NCBI GenBank assembly: GCA_037126765.1
Contig: JBBCBC010000025.1
Location: 14,750,175-14,814,174 of the forward strand
Length of the DNA: 64,000 nt
Origin: Stenogyne calaminthoides
Lineage: Eukaryota; Streptophyta; Magnoliopsida; Lamiales; Lamiaceae
Reading direction: 5' to 3'
Below are positions 12,300 to 24,700 of the stretch, piece after piece; the first letter of the stretch is position 1, and every line of letters starts with the position of its first letter. The position numbers were made by a program, and so were the translations under genes. A model generated the notes under the pieces. It was not told the origin of the DNA. It saw nothing but the letters and a program-made list of their open reading frames with translations, and did not search any database.

Positions 12300-12752
12300 T
12301 ACGACAGGAAAAGTCCCATCATATTGTTAAAGTGTAGAAAAAGTATTACTCACTCTCAATCTGCCTGCGTCTGTTCGTCTCAAAACCCCGGTGAGCTAAT
12401 TTCTTGCTGAATTTTGTTCATAAATGTTTTTGTAGTTGTATTTGATCATCTTTTTCTGAATTTGATGATTCTGCTACGGTATGTGTTACTGTTGGTGAGA
12501 TTCTCTCATTTTCTTTGAATGGTCTTTGCATTGTTTACCATTTTAGGAAACTGTAGGGCTATGTTATCCGCTTTTGTTTGAATTATCTTGACTTGTTTAC
12601 CATTTTAGGTAACTTTAGCGTCGAATTTAATTTATTGTTTGTTTCAGTGTTTTAACATTTAAGTACGTAGTATTAATTTCAATTTTTTGGTGAATGATTT
12701 GATAGATATTAAGATTTTAAATTGTGCTAAAATTCATTGTTTCTGAAGAAAG
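12300..12752 (+). promoter_or_regulatory. Probable 5' UTR and leader intron of the GMI1-like gene
   Basis: A good donor (CCCCG|GTGAGC, GT at 12391) and an AG directly before the ATG at 12753 (or at 12747-12748) suggest a leader intron of about 360 bp. The T-rich region in between fits. The transcription start is not identifiable. Confidence 0.45.
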
Positions 12753-15700
12753 ATGGAGTCAAAGACACCCCCATATAGTATGAAAAGGAGGTCTATCGCA
12801 GAGTACTACGAAGAGAGGCCAAGGAAGATTCCTTCCAAAGACCCAAAGATTGAAGATGATGCATGTATAGAGAAGATTTTCCAGTTTCGTGTTCTTCTTC
12901 CAAATTCAACCACTGTTGAACTCAAGTTGACTGACCTGCGTAGTGAAATCCCAGTCAAGGAGTTGGTAGATAAGCTTAGGAAAGAATATCATATCATAGT
13001 AAAGCAGAGAAGTTCTTCGGAATCGAAGAGAAGAATCAATTGGGACTACAGAGACATACATTTTACTGATGCACAATCAAGAAGGATAAGTCTCGAAGTT
13101 AATCTTCGCAATTTTATACCTAACAAGTGGCAATTCCTCTGGCTTCATGTAAAATTTTGTTACCACAATTGAATGTGTTTCCACTTTGCTTCAGTAATTA
13201 CCTTATAACTGGTGTGCTCATCTTGCTATAGGATGGGTCATCCGAGCCTGATGTATATGAGGTATGCAATTGCAATGTTTCTAGTCATCCATTTTAAATG
13301 AATGGTTTAAGGACTGCTGAGGTATCGTTTCTTATTTATTTAACTTTATATTTCTCTCTTTTTTTGTTGCCTCTTAATTCGCAGGGAATGTGGGATCTCA
13401 CCCCAGATACCGATTTATTAAAGGAGCTACCAGATGACTACACATTTGAAACTGCTCTTGCGGACCTTATAGTGAGTCTGTGATATGGTTTTCTTTTTTG
13501 TTTGATATTATAATTAGGTAGTAAACGTCATTTATATGTTTATCAGGACAATTCCTTGCAAGCTTTGTGGTCTAATTGTAAAGGAGAGAGGAGGTTAATA
13601 AGGTATGACATTTTTAAGCTCTTAAAAATTCCCATGCTCATCATGCATTGTATCAACAAATAAATGAGATGATATGGCTGTTAGATAGTCAACTTTTTCT
13701 TTGATTTCTGACTACTCTTTTTACCAGAATGAACTATCAAGTGAGGAATATTTCTACAGACTTTTGACGTAAAACAAATATGAAATTTAAATCAAATGAA
13801 GATATTTGGTGTATTTTTAGATAATCTCTAATTATTTGAGAAATGAATAAAGCTCTAATCTTGTATTAAGTTCTCTGTTGAATTCAATTGTGGCAAAACT
13901 CTTCCCTGATATAAATAATTTCCCAATTTGTGGATAACTTTATGTTGTATGTGCATGCATAAAGTCATACGTCTGGTGCATTTTCCTTAAGCTGAATTTG
14001 TTGCTACTCATTTTTGTGATAGAGTAATTGTTTCTGATTGACTTTAATGACCAAATTCAATTTTGATTATTCAGAACTACTTTTCTTGGGATCCTCTGTA
14101 GTTGATTGACAAAATTTTCCTTATTTACAGTATAGGGCTGAGCTTGAAAAAAATCACAATTTTTGATTCTGGGCCGGGAATGGACGGTGCTGATGGAAAC
14201 CTTGTTAAGTGGTACAATGTTCTTCATTCACTGGAATTGTCAATACTTTTTGTTCTAATTTGGTTTGAACTTTGCTTTTTCAATACTATGGCAATGTTCT
14301 TTCTTTACTATATTTCCTTATGAAAGAGGTTATATATCGATTTTCTCTCATTTTTCTTTAGTACATGGGGTGAGTCTAATACTACAATTTTTTCAACTTA
14401 TTGCTAAGCATTCTTCTATTTATAAAGAGCATGTTGCTTCATGAGTATAATAGAATATCTACGAGTTACAAGCATATGGCTGAAAACTTTCTTGCTATGA
14501 GCCACTGGAAGCATTTCTTGTTTTGCTAGTCTTGATGCTCATAACTTCTGTGAGAGTAGACTTGTGTTTTTCCATATGCATGCTTATAGAGATGCTATTT
14601 TGGTCCTCCACTTCTAAATCGAGTTATTCATTGGCGCCGAAAAATGTGATCACGGGATGGACCAGATTTATGCCCTTTAAATACTGGATTTCATACTTCC
14701 TACATTCTGCTTAATTTCTCACCGTTCTTTTGTTCTTGTTATTTCTAGGGGGAAAATGGGAGCATCATTACACCGATCAGTGAGAGGAAAAGCAATAGGG
14801 GGCGAACCTCCGTATTTAATGGTTTCAATAGACCCTCAAGCATCTTGTTCTTAACAAATTTCTGGCAGATTTATATTGATTTTCTTTTCTTTTGGGATTA
14901 CAGCCTTTCTTTGGCATGTTTGGATATGGGGGTCCCATTGCTACCATGTGCTTGGGGAAGTATGAGATCTCTCCTTTTTTACAACCTCAAAATTGGAATT
15001 TCTGTGAAGTGTAATCACATCTCTATTATTTTTGCTACTGTACTGCAGGCATGCTGTTGTTTCCTCAAAGACTAAAAATTGTAACAAAGTGTTTACATTG
15101 CACCTTGAAAGAGAAGCATTAGTGAATGCTTCACGTTCAGAACACTGCTGGAGGGTAATTAATTATTGGTGGTCCTTTTCTTTATTTGATTTTCTTTTAT
15201 TCTGTCATAGTTCCTCGTTCTAGACTTTCTTCTGTTTTCTACAGACAAAAGGCGGAACGAGAGATCCTATTGAAAGTGAAAAGGAGAAGTCACCACATGG
15301 AAGCTTCACAAAAGTACTCTACCTTAGCAACTCTTCTCTGATCAGTGTTTTAATATTTCAACTAAAGTTGTATTCCGCTAGCTCCTTTAAAATTTAAATT
15401 ATATATTAGTCTGCTTTCGTAGTTTATACCTGTAAATTGTTGATCACTATTACTGAACTTTCCTTGATTAAAATGGCCTGATATTATGCTTCATACATGT
15501 TATTTCAACAAATACGGCTTTTGATATTTCTTCCTTGCATTAAACATTTAAAACTTTGAATCGACAGTGGACATGAGCATTATTTAACTGATCACTAACA
15601 TTGTCAAGATGACATGCCTATCCTTTATATCAATTATCAAGCAACCAGTACACAATACCTATCCTTTTTTCTCGCCTTTTCTGTTAAAGTAACATGAAAA

Positions 15701-18700
15701 AATTCATAAAGCTCTTGGAAATTTCAGCATTTAATATTTATGATGGATGATAATTTTTTGTTTTAGATTTCTAGCTACTTTCATTATTGCATCATTTCAT
15801 GCATTAAACTATGCTACTGTTGTTTTCCATTTTCTTAGGTTGAAATCTTTGAGCCTAAAGTGAAGACTCTGAACATTAAACGTTTTTGCTGCAAGCTGAA
15901 GGACATTTACTTTCCGTATATCCAGGTTATTCTGTTTATAAGAGCCTTTGGTTTTTTTGTTGCCTATCAGGTATGAATTACGTTCTGCATGAATGATCTT
16001 AAATATTACAGTCACCTAGCAGTCGCAGGCGGCTCTTTAGTTAAAAATATTTATAGAGAATGTCATCTATGGAGGTTGTTCTGGTCACTAACTTTCAATT
16101 AAACCAACTATTTGGTGTCCATTTTCTTATAACTTTCCCTAATAGACCATGATAAGGATCTTTCTTCTTGTTGCTATAATTGATATGTTCCTGTACGAAT
16201 TATATCATATTTGCTAAATAAATGGGCTAGGTTATTCCTCTAAATTTATTCACTAACTCTTTTGTCCTTTTAACCAGTGTGACGAAGTGTCTGGCAAAAC
16301 AATCACTCCTGTTGAATTCCAGGTGATATTATAGGACTCTCTTTTCTAGTATTGCATACTTTTGCTTGATGATCCACGTGACAATACATGTACTTTTGCA
16401 AGAAATGAACCTGGAAAGCTTTTCTATATGAAAATAAAACATGGAAAACAACAACTGAAGCTGAAATTGAGATGCACCATAACATTCAGAATACACTTGT
16501 AATTATGCCTTTTGTTTTATGAATGTGGTCCATCCACCCATGCTTATGACATTCTGTCTTTTCCAGGTCAACGGGGTAGATTTGGCAGAAGTAGAGGGCG
16601 GGGAAGTAGCCACAACAAACTTGCTCTCTTGTAATGGCCCTGACTTTGTTGTGCAACTTCATTTTAGCATCAATCAGGATTCTTTCTCAATGGCTGGTAA
16701 AAGTAAGCAAAGTTGGACAATAAAAATAAATCTGCTTCTCTTCATCTTATGATACCATGTGGTCACAATGTGATGTTCTCATTCATGCAAGACGAGTTCT
16801 TATAATTTTGTTTTATGATACTCCAATCTCCAGATGAAAGAGTACTCTTAGAAGCAAATGCAAGGCTGAAGTGTGTCTACTTTCCCATAATTACGGTATG
16901 CGACTATACACATAATATCACATTTTGTAATTGATATGGAAATCCGTAATAAATGTTTTGTATAAGAAAAATCTGCATTTGGTTGATTTCAGGGGGAAGA
17001 AAGCATAACGAAGATACTAGATTCATTAAATGCAAATGGTTGTGGAACCAGAGAAACCTTTGAAAGCTTTAGCCGTGTGTCAGTTAGAAGGTTGGGCCGG
17101 CTCCTGCCAGATACTCGCTGGGTTAGTAAAATAATCTCAATTCCCATTTTATTTGGATTTCTATACTTAAATTAAAAAAAAAAAAATGAAAGCAACGTAT
17201 TTTGGAGTGCTGGACATGAACTTTCCTTTCCTATAGGCTTTACTTCCTTTCATGGAGCCAAAAAAGAAAAAAGGTGAAAAAGGCCATAGTTTGAAGAGGA
17301 ACTGTTCCAGGGTTAAATGCTTTATAGGTAACTTTCAGCAGCTAATTTAATACTTGAAATTCTATGTTTACTTTCTGTATACTTTGCAACAAGTATGTAT
17401 AAGTGTGTGTGTTTATATATAAGCACATCCTAAGCAAGCAATGGTTATGGCTGCAGATACGATTCCGGTTTCAACCCAACACCACATAAGGTATGTAATT
17501 TATTGCCATCCCATCCTTAAAGCTTTGAGATGGTTTTGTTAATAAGATAGCTGGTAGTGGTAAATGATGCATTGGGACATGAATGTTGAAAAGCTCTATT
17601 TCTTGGCATGTTTATTCACATAATTAAGGGAGCCGCTCTTCCTAACTTTTGTTATTTTTAATTTTGAATATTAAGAATTAGCTAAACATGTTTCTTTAAT
17701 ATCATACTGTTATTTTGTAAATGTACAGCTGTAGTATATCTTTCCGAATATTGAGTTTCAAGTGGGATATTTAAAAAAAAAAGAGATTACAACTTAATAT
17801 ATATATTGTTTGTCAATCTAGATCTAAAAATTATTCCAATATATACTGTAGTCTAAAGTCACGTGTATACAACGTACATGGAACACATACATCAAAATCT
17901 ATTTAGATCTGTGTACCAGCTTGAGAAGGGAATTACTACTTGATGTTTTTAGAATAAAATACATCGATGGTTTCATAGCTAATGCATCAGATTTCTGTTT
18001 CTTTATTGTCCTATGCATGGATGGCTTACTTCACATTATTTAATACCTTTTTTCTCTTCAATGTCTGTTGTTTATCTAACTTAATTTGCTTCAGACTATT
18101 TGTTATAGCTCTGCCTATTTATGAAAAATTTTGACCTTTGTATTGATTTTTTGATATTATATACTGTAGTCTTAAGTCACGTGTATACAATGTACATGGA
18201 GCACATTCATCGAAATTTATATAGATCTGTGTACCTGCTTGAGCAGGGAATTACTACTTGATGTTTTTAGAATAAAATACATCGAAGGTTTCATAGCTAA
18301 TGCATCAGATTTCTGTTTATTTATTGTCCTATGCATGGATGGCTTACGTCACATTATTTAATAGCTTTTTTCTCTTCAATGTCTGTTGTTTATCTAACTT
18401 AATTTGCTTCAGTTCAGTTTATTTGTTATAGCTCTACCTATATATGAAGAATTTTGAACTTTGTATTGAATTTTTTATATTTCAGACAGATCTAGCCCAA
18501 CATCACGCGTACACCAAGGCATTAAAGAATTTTGGCAACAGAGCCCCTGAAAATGAAGAAGGTAAATTTCTTGCTTCTTTGATGATTTTTTCTTGGCTGG
18601 GAAATGCATAAAAGAAAGGTTTTGTTATGCATTTTTATGATATTTTTTCTATGAAAATGTATAGGTTTCAAAATTCAAAATGTGTGTGTTTGTGTGTGTG

Positions 18701-21700
18701 TGTGTATATATTAAATATCATATTGTTATGTAGAAGTGGAAGTTGAAATCTCTAGAGATGGGAAGAAATTGACTGTCATAGAGCTAGAGAAGCAGTATAA
18801 TGATTGGATTTCAGAAATGCATGATCGCTATGATGAGGAAATCAATGGTGGCATGGACGATCCCATTATTGTTGTTGTTTCTTCCATTATTAAGAAGCTT
18901 AACATAACCACTGAAGGTAAGTGTAACAAGAGGCAATCTTTATGCCTTTTCATTTTCTTCTTCATGTTTCTAGTACTATAACATTGTTGATAAGCCATCG
19001 GGCAATTTTCTGGTTAAAACTAAGGTTTTTGTAGCTTTTATATGATGTTATTGCTGGTAATACTATACTCGCCAAACTAATTTGATACTTATCTGGTATT
19101 TTAGTCGTCAGGGTTCATAAAAAAATCATGAGGAAAGGTCAATGTTGGTCTGCTGGTCAGAATATCAAAGTTTTAAAAGGAGCATGTCCTGGATGCCATA
19201 ATTCCAATTTATACGCTACACTGGAATATATAATCCTTGAAGGGCTTCCGGGAGATACTTGTGGTAAGTGCGTGCCTTATCTTGACTGGACAATTTATGG
19301 GGGTAATTTGGGCCCAATGTGCGATTATAGAGGTTATTCAATAGCTAAGTGCATGCTTCCTAAGTCTTGATTTTGAAATTGCATATCAACATCACAATAA
19401 TTTATCTTGGATTATCAAAAGTTGCTTGAGACATCAGTTCTGTATTTTTATTGTTATATTTCCATTTTGCATGATCTGATGATTTGCCTCGTAAATAATA
19501 TAGGTGAGGCTCGACTAATTTGCAGGTATGCAATTTTCAATATCTACTCCTATCTTTTGTATAACTGGTGTTATTTTACATCGTGCCATGGTGTATATCC
19601 CTTTTACAGGCCATGTGGTATACCTGAAGACAAAGGTTGTCTCCTTTCTGTTGGAAATGATAAAAACACCATTGCCATTGGCGACTCTTTAGTTTTACCA
19701 ATTAGAATCATTGATTCTGAAAAGGTCAGCCATTTATTTTGATATCGTCCAGACTATGGTTTTATTCCTGTTGTAGTTTACTGAAGTTTGCAAAACTGCG
19801 ATGCAGTGCATACCTGTTGATGAGATTGAGTGGGGTAAAAAGCTCGAGGCAAAAAATCAGAAATTGCCTTCTTTCATAGATTTTTTAAGCGACATCGAGT
19901 GCCAAGAATTGGAGATTGAAGGGGTTAGCTATGAAATTTTATTTTATATACTTGTAGATTTTATATTAGGTCTTTCACTTGCATATTGATGTAGTTCTGC
20001 CTTCTCACAACTAATGAAGGTTGGATATTTGTTTTTGAAGATTGGATTTTTTGTTGTTGCAATCTTATGATCCTTACCGTATGTTAATTTATCTGCCTCT
20101 TATTGATGGTTTTGTAAACTGCTTTTATGCCTATGTAGTTTTTATTTTTGAGTACCATTTTGGATTTTATGTACTAATAATGTGGTGATAATAAAGAAAT
20201 TAATGATTACCTTCAAGAAGGAAACTGAAATAACAATGAATTGATATCAACTTTTTGGCATGCTACTTTATTAACACATAATTTTAACTCTTAAATCCTT
20301 TATATGAATTAGAAGGTATGGGACATGACCATATTTTGATCCAACTGTTTATATATAAAAACTGTGCTTGTTTTGCAGGCATTTCCTACGTTAGTACAAG
20401 CTGGAGATGCTCCTCCCATGAACATTGTTGCTGTTATTCGTCCAAAGTTTTTCAGTGTTAAAAACAGTAGCAGATTGGACCAAAAGTTTATTACTAGAGA
20501 TGGCTTTGAAATAATACTAAAAATCAAATACCGAGCTGGTGAGAGAGGAGAATATAATAATATTTATTCTGCAAGAGTATCTCCTTCTTCTCATCAGGGG
20601 CTTCATGGCTTATTCTTGTTTCCTTTGAGAATGAATCAGCCCCTGCTATTCCAGAAAGCTGGCTTCTATACATTTTCATTCTCTCTGGTAAATGCATATA
20701 CATTAATTAATGTTATCCAGTTATGGAGAAACAAAACGCAACAGTGATCACTTTCTGATATGGTCCGTTACTTCATATATTAGAAAGAACGAAAGGATAT
20801 ACATGTTGAACAAGTAGTGCAAGTTCAGGCATCAGCTGAAGTTGCTCGTTGGAAAGTTGTAGGCCATAATAACAATAAACCATTGAAAGTCAGGTTAATT
20901 ACCTTTGTCTTTTATTCTCATGAATTAATTTACTTAGTTCTATTTCTGTACCTTCTCTTCTACAAAGAGCTGTTTTAAGTGTTGGGCTAACATATAAAAC
21001 ATTTGAAGCAAAACCTCGGAAGTCCTGGTTAGTTGTTTCTCATCAAAAAATGTTTTGTTTTGGCATGAATTAACGTTTGTGCATTTTGTAAACCAATAGC
21101 ATAAACAAGATTTTTTGACCGTAGAAGTTGAGGGGTTATATTGTCATTCTCACTTGGTTGCTGTATTTTTGCTAAATTTCTTGTTTGGAGAATCCCTCAT
21201 ACCGACACTCTTATTGCATTATGGATGTGAGCAATGAATTGATCTAGGATGACCATTATTTATTCTATTCAATAATATTCTATCCCTTTCAAGTGTACAT
21301 TTGAAAAGATCATAGCTGCCGACTAAACCTCGCCAACTATGATAACCGTCTTTATGTTCCTCAGGGATATTATCTTTATAAATTTCCTAATTCAATAAAT
21401 TTGAAATTCTTAAAGAACTATTATTTTCTATTTTTTCATTACACACAGACATAATCAATATTGGTTCATTGTGTTCTGTGCTAGGATGACTGTAAAATTT
21501 ATTTACTTGTGATAGACAGGTGTGTATTCATGTAGCACTATCTTGTTATTAGTGCTAGTATTTTTGCTTGTATTAGTTCCTATGTTCTTCATTCTGTACT
21601 TCTAATCTTCCCACTTGGTAGATTTTACTATATTTGTCTGCAATATGCGTCATGCTTCATCCAAGTACTTCCGCGAATCTTTTGTAAGTGTGGTGACAGT

Positions 21701-24700
21701 ATTTTCATATTACCAGCATAAGCCTATGCTCCCTTGTTTATTCTGCATTGTTTCTGCTAAACATCACCTTTTTCCTTCTGTATATGGAACTGTAAAAACC
21801 TTCAATATGCTCCCAATTTCAATTGACTGATTGATATTAATATCTGCATGGTTATTGGACAGGGTTGGTTCTTGTTCTAAACCTCTATCTGTAGAATGCT
21901 ATGATAGATACGACAACTCTGTCCCATTTGCACGTGTTCCAGAACTGAACATCAATCTGATTGCAAATGGCACAATTCTTGCTGAAGCACACAGTAAGAA
22001 AGTGGATGTAACACTTGACAGGTCAAAGATCATAATTGAGGTAATTTATAATTCTTCTGTGATGTATTTGTCCACAGGTGCCTTTACTAATAAGTTCTAA
22101 ATTTATAGGATATTGTCGTTAAAAGCAGTGCACTAGATGATATTCGGCCACATTATGAAGCTACTTTGAGCATAAGCAGGGTGGATAAAGCATTCTCTGT
22201 ATCTTTCCCATGCAGAGGTATTCATACTTGTTCAATATATCTATTTGTATTTCCATTGTTCAAAAGAAGGGAGCAATGCATATGAAATTAGAAGTCTATG
22301 CCCTTTTGTTTTGCATTACTGAATTTCTTATCAGATCACCTTCCTGTTGTCAGTAATACCTGGAAATCCAGAGAAGATCATTTTACGTACACCAGAGCTA
22401 AGAAGGCAATTGATTCCCGGGCAGATTATTGAGGAGCTTGCATTAGAAGTATGCTATTCATCCCTGTATTTTATTTGTCTCTTATGGTTGCCAATCTTAA
22501 CATGATATATCTGTGTGATCAAGTTTAGATTGCATGCAAGTGGGGGCAACTGGTTAGCAAATAAAAAATGAACTGCTTCTACTGCCATTTGCTAATGCAA
22601 ATTTTGATCGTACTTTGCAGGTGTTCGATGAATATGGTAATCATGTCGAAGAAGATGAAATTATTTCCTTAAGATTTGACGGGTTCTCAGTTCAAGGTGG
22701 AAATGGAAATGTACGAGGGGTGGCAACTGAGTGTATGAAAAAGGTCTGTGCCGTGGTCTGGAATTGGTGCTTGATTATTTTCTGTAGGAATTCTTTGGAA
22801 TTGACCACATTATTTTTCAAGAAAGGTCAGATATTTACTAGAATATAGCTATAAAATGTCATCATCAAGATGAATGATAAACTTGAAAGTCACTGCAGTA
22901 GGCTTGTAGAATTAAACTTGTGCACAATATATAAGGTCTGAAAGTATTCTTTTTATCAAATTAGTTTATTGAGGTACATACATCTAAACCTTGCTCTAAT
23001 TATCCATTGATCAACTATATTCTTTAACCACATTTTTGCAATGTTCAAGCAAAGCCCAAATAATTTTGCACCTTAAACTGACAGGTTGATGCTGAAGGAT
23101 TTATTGATCTGAGCAATGCTCTGAAAGTTTCGAAGGGATATGGCAAAGAAGGTAACATCCTTTCTATAGATGTTATTAAGTTTAGCTGGAAAACATTGTG
23201 AAAATCGATTTCTTAAACTGATCATGACCTTCAGTGGGTTTTTTCCTTTTATTTTGTTCTTTTTTTATACAGTTTTCTTTAGTGTGGTATCAAAGGACAG
23301 AGTCATTTTCAAGCAGCGGTTTGTGACTGAAGTAAGAGAGTTAAGATCTGTGACAAAGGTTTGTATATTTTTGTTCTTTTAACTGCGCTAAATTTCTGAA
23401 ACAATCTGTGTAAGATCCCGGAAATGGGATACCTAAGAACAAAGTTTTTCTAGTCATTGCTTCTTTATTTCATATTTTCATGTTTTTCCCATTGATTGTT
23501 TCTTGGATGCAGGTCTTTACCAACTGTGAAGCAGGTTCACAGTTGGAGAATCTTGTGTTTGAGATTACTGATTCCGAAGGAAAGATCGATAAAATGATCC
23601 ATGATGAAGATAAACACGGGCAACCTCATACGCTCACAATTATCTCCAATTCATTTGAGATTGATGATACTGTGAGATACAGCTTCCGTCATGGACGATG
23701 TACTATTCGTTCTATTCCTCTCCCTCGAAGAGAAGGAATTTTTTCCTTTTCAGTTATGCATTCTCGTTATGCAGAGCTAAACACGGTTGTAAAGGTTGGA
23801 ACCTTTCCTGAAATTATTCCATTTTCAACGTAGTTTTATTACTTTTATATTATACCTGAACAAGTTGATACTCCTATCGTAGGTTCTAGTTGAGAATACT
23901 TCGGTAGAGAATCATGAAAGCATAAGAAATGACGAGTGTATGGGGAATTTTGAATTGTCAGACCATAGACTCTGTGAAAATAATCAGGTTCTACGACACT
24001 CTCCTTCCTTGAATTCACGAGAAAAGAATGAAGCTTTTTCTCCACCAATTTCACTAGAAAAACACGGAGCTTTTTCTCCAGAAAGTTCACAAGAAAAGTG
24101 CAGAGCGTTTCCTCCACGAAGTTCACTGAAACAGGTATCGTCCAACTGCTCATGACCAACTTTCAGGACTCCCAAATAGGAGTATATTGATATGGATTTT
24201 TTTAACACTTGAACGAGCTTGATATTCCTCCTATTACAGGTTCATGAGGAGAATGCTCGGGAAGAGAATCACAAAAGCGTGAATGTGGGGCCTTTGTTAT
24301 TTTCAAACCACAGATCACGTGGAAAGGATCAGACTCTCCTACACTCTCCTTCCTTGAAGGTTTCACAAGAAAAACGTGAAGCATTTTCTCCACAAAGTTC
24401 AAAGAAACAGGTATCGTCCATCAGTTTATCACCAGCTTTCAAGACTCCTAAATTGCTTGAACAAGTTGATTGTTGATACTTGTATTGCAGGTTAATGTTG
24501 AGAATGCCAGGGAAGGGAATAATAGAAGAACATGGAATGATGTTGAGGGAAGTGCATTTTCAAACCAGAAACCGTGTGGAAATGATCAGTTTCTACCACA
24601 TACTCCTTCCTTAAAGGTCTCACGTGAAACGCACGGAACTTTTTCTTCACCAAGCTCAAAGAAATGCGTGTCGTCCAACTGTTCATCTTCATCTTTCATG

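Noticed and set aside
12111..12410. 99-codon frame upstream of the GMI1-like gene
   Set aside because: Lysine- and phenylalanine-rich low-complexity product over the probable 5' UTR. The well-supported start is at 12753.
23845..24692. Minus-strand open frames opposite GMI1 exons 32-34
   Set aside because: They mirror the repeated exons on the coding strand, have no recognisable motif, and reflect the composition of the Ser/Pro-rich repeats.
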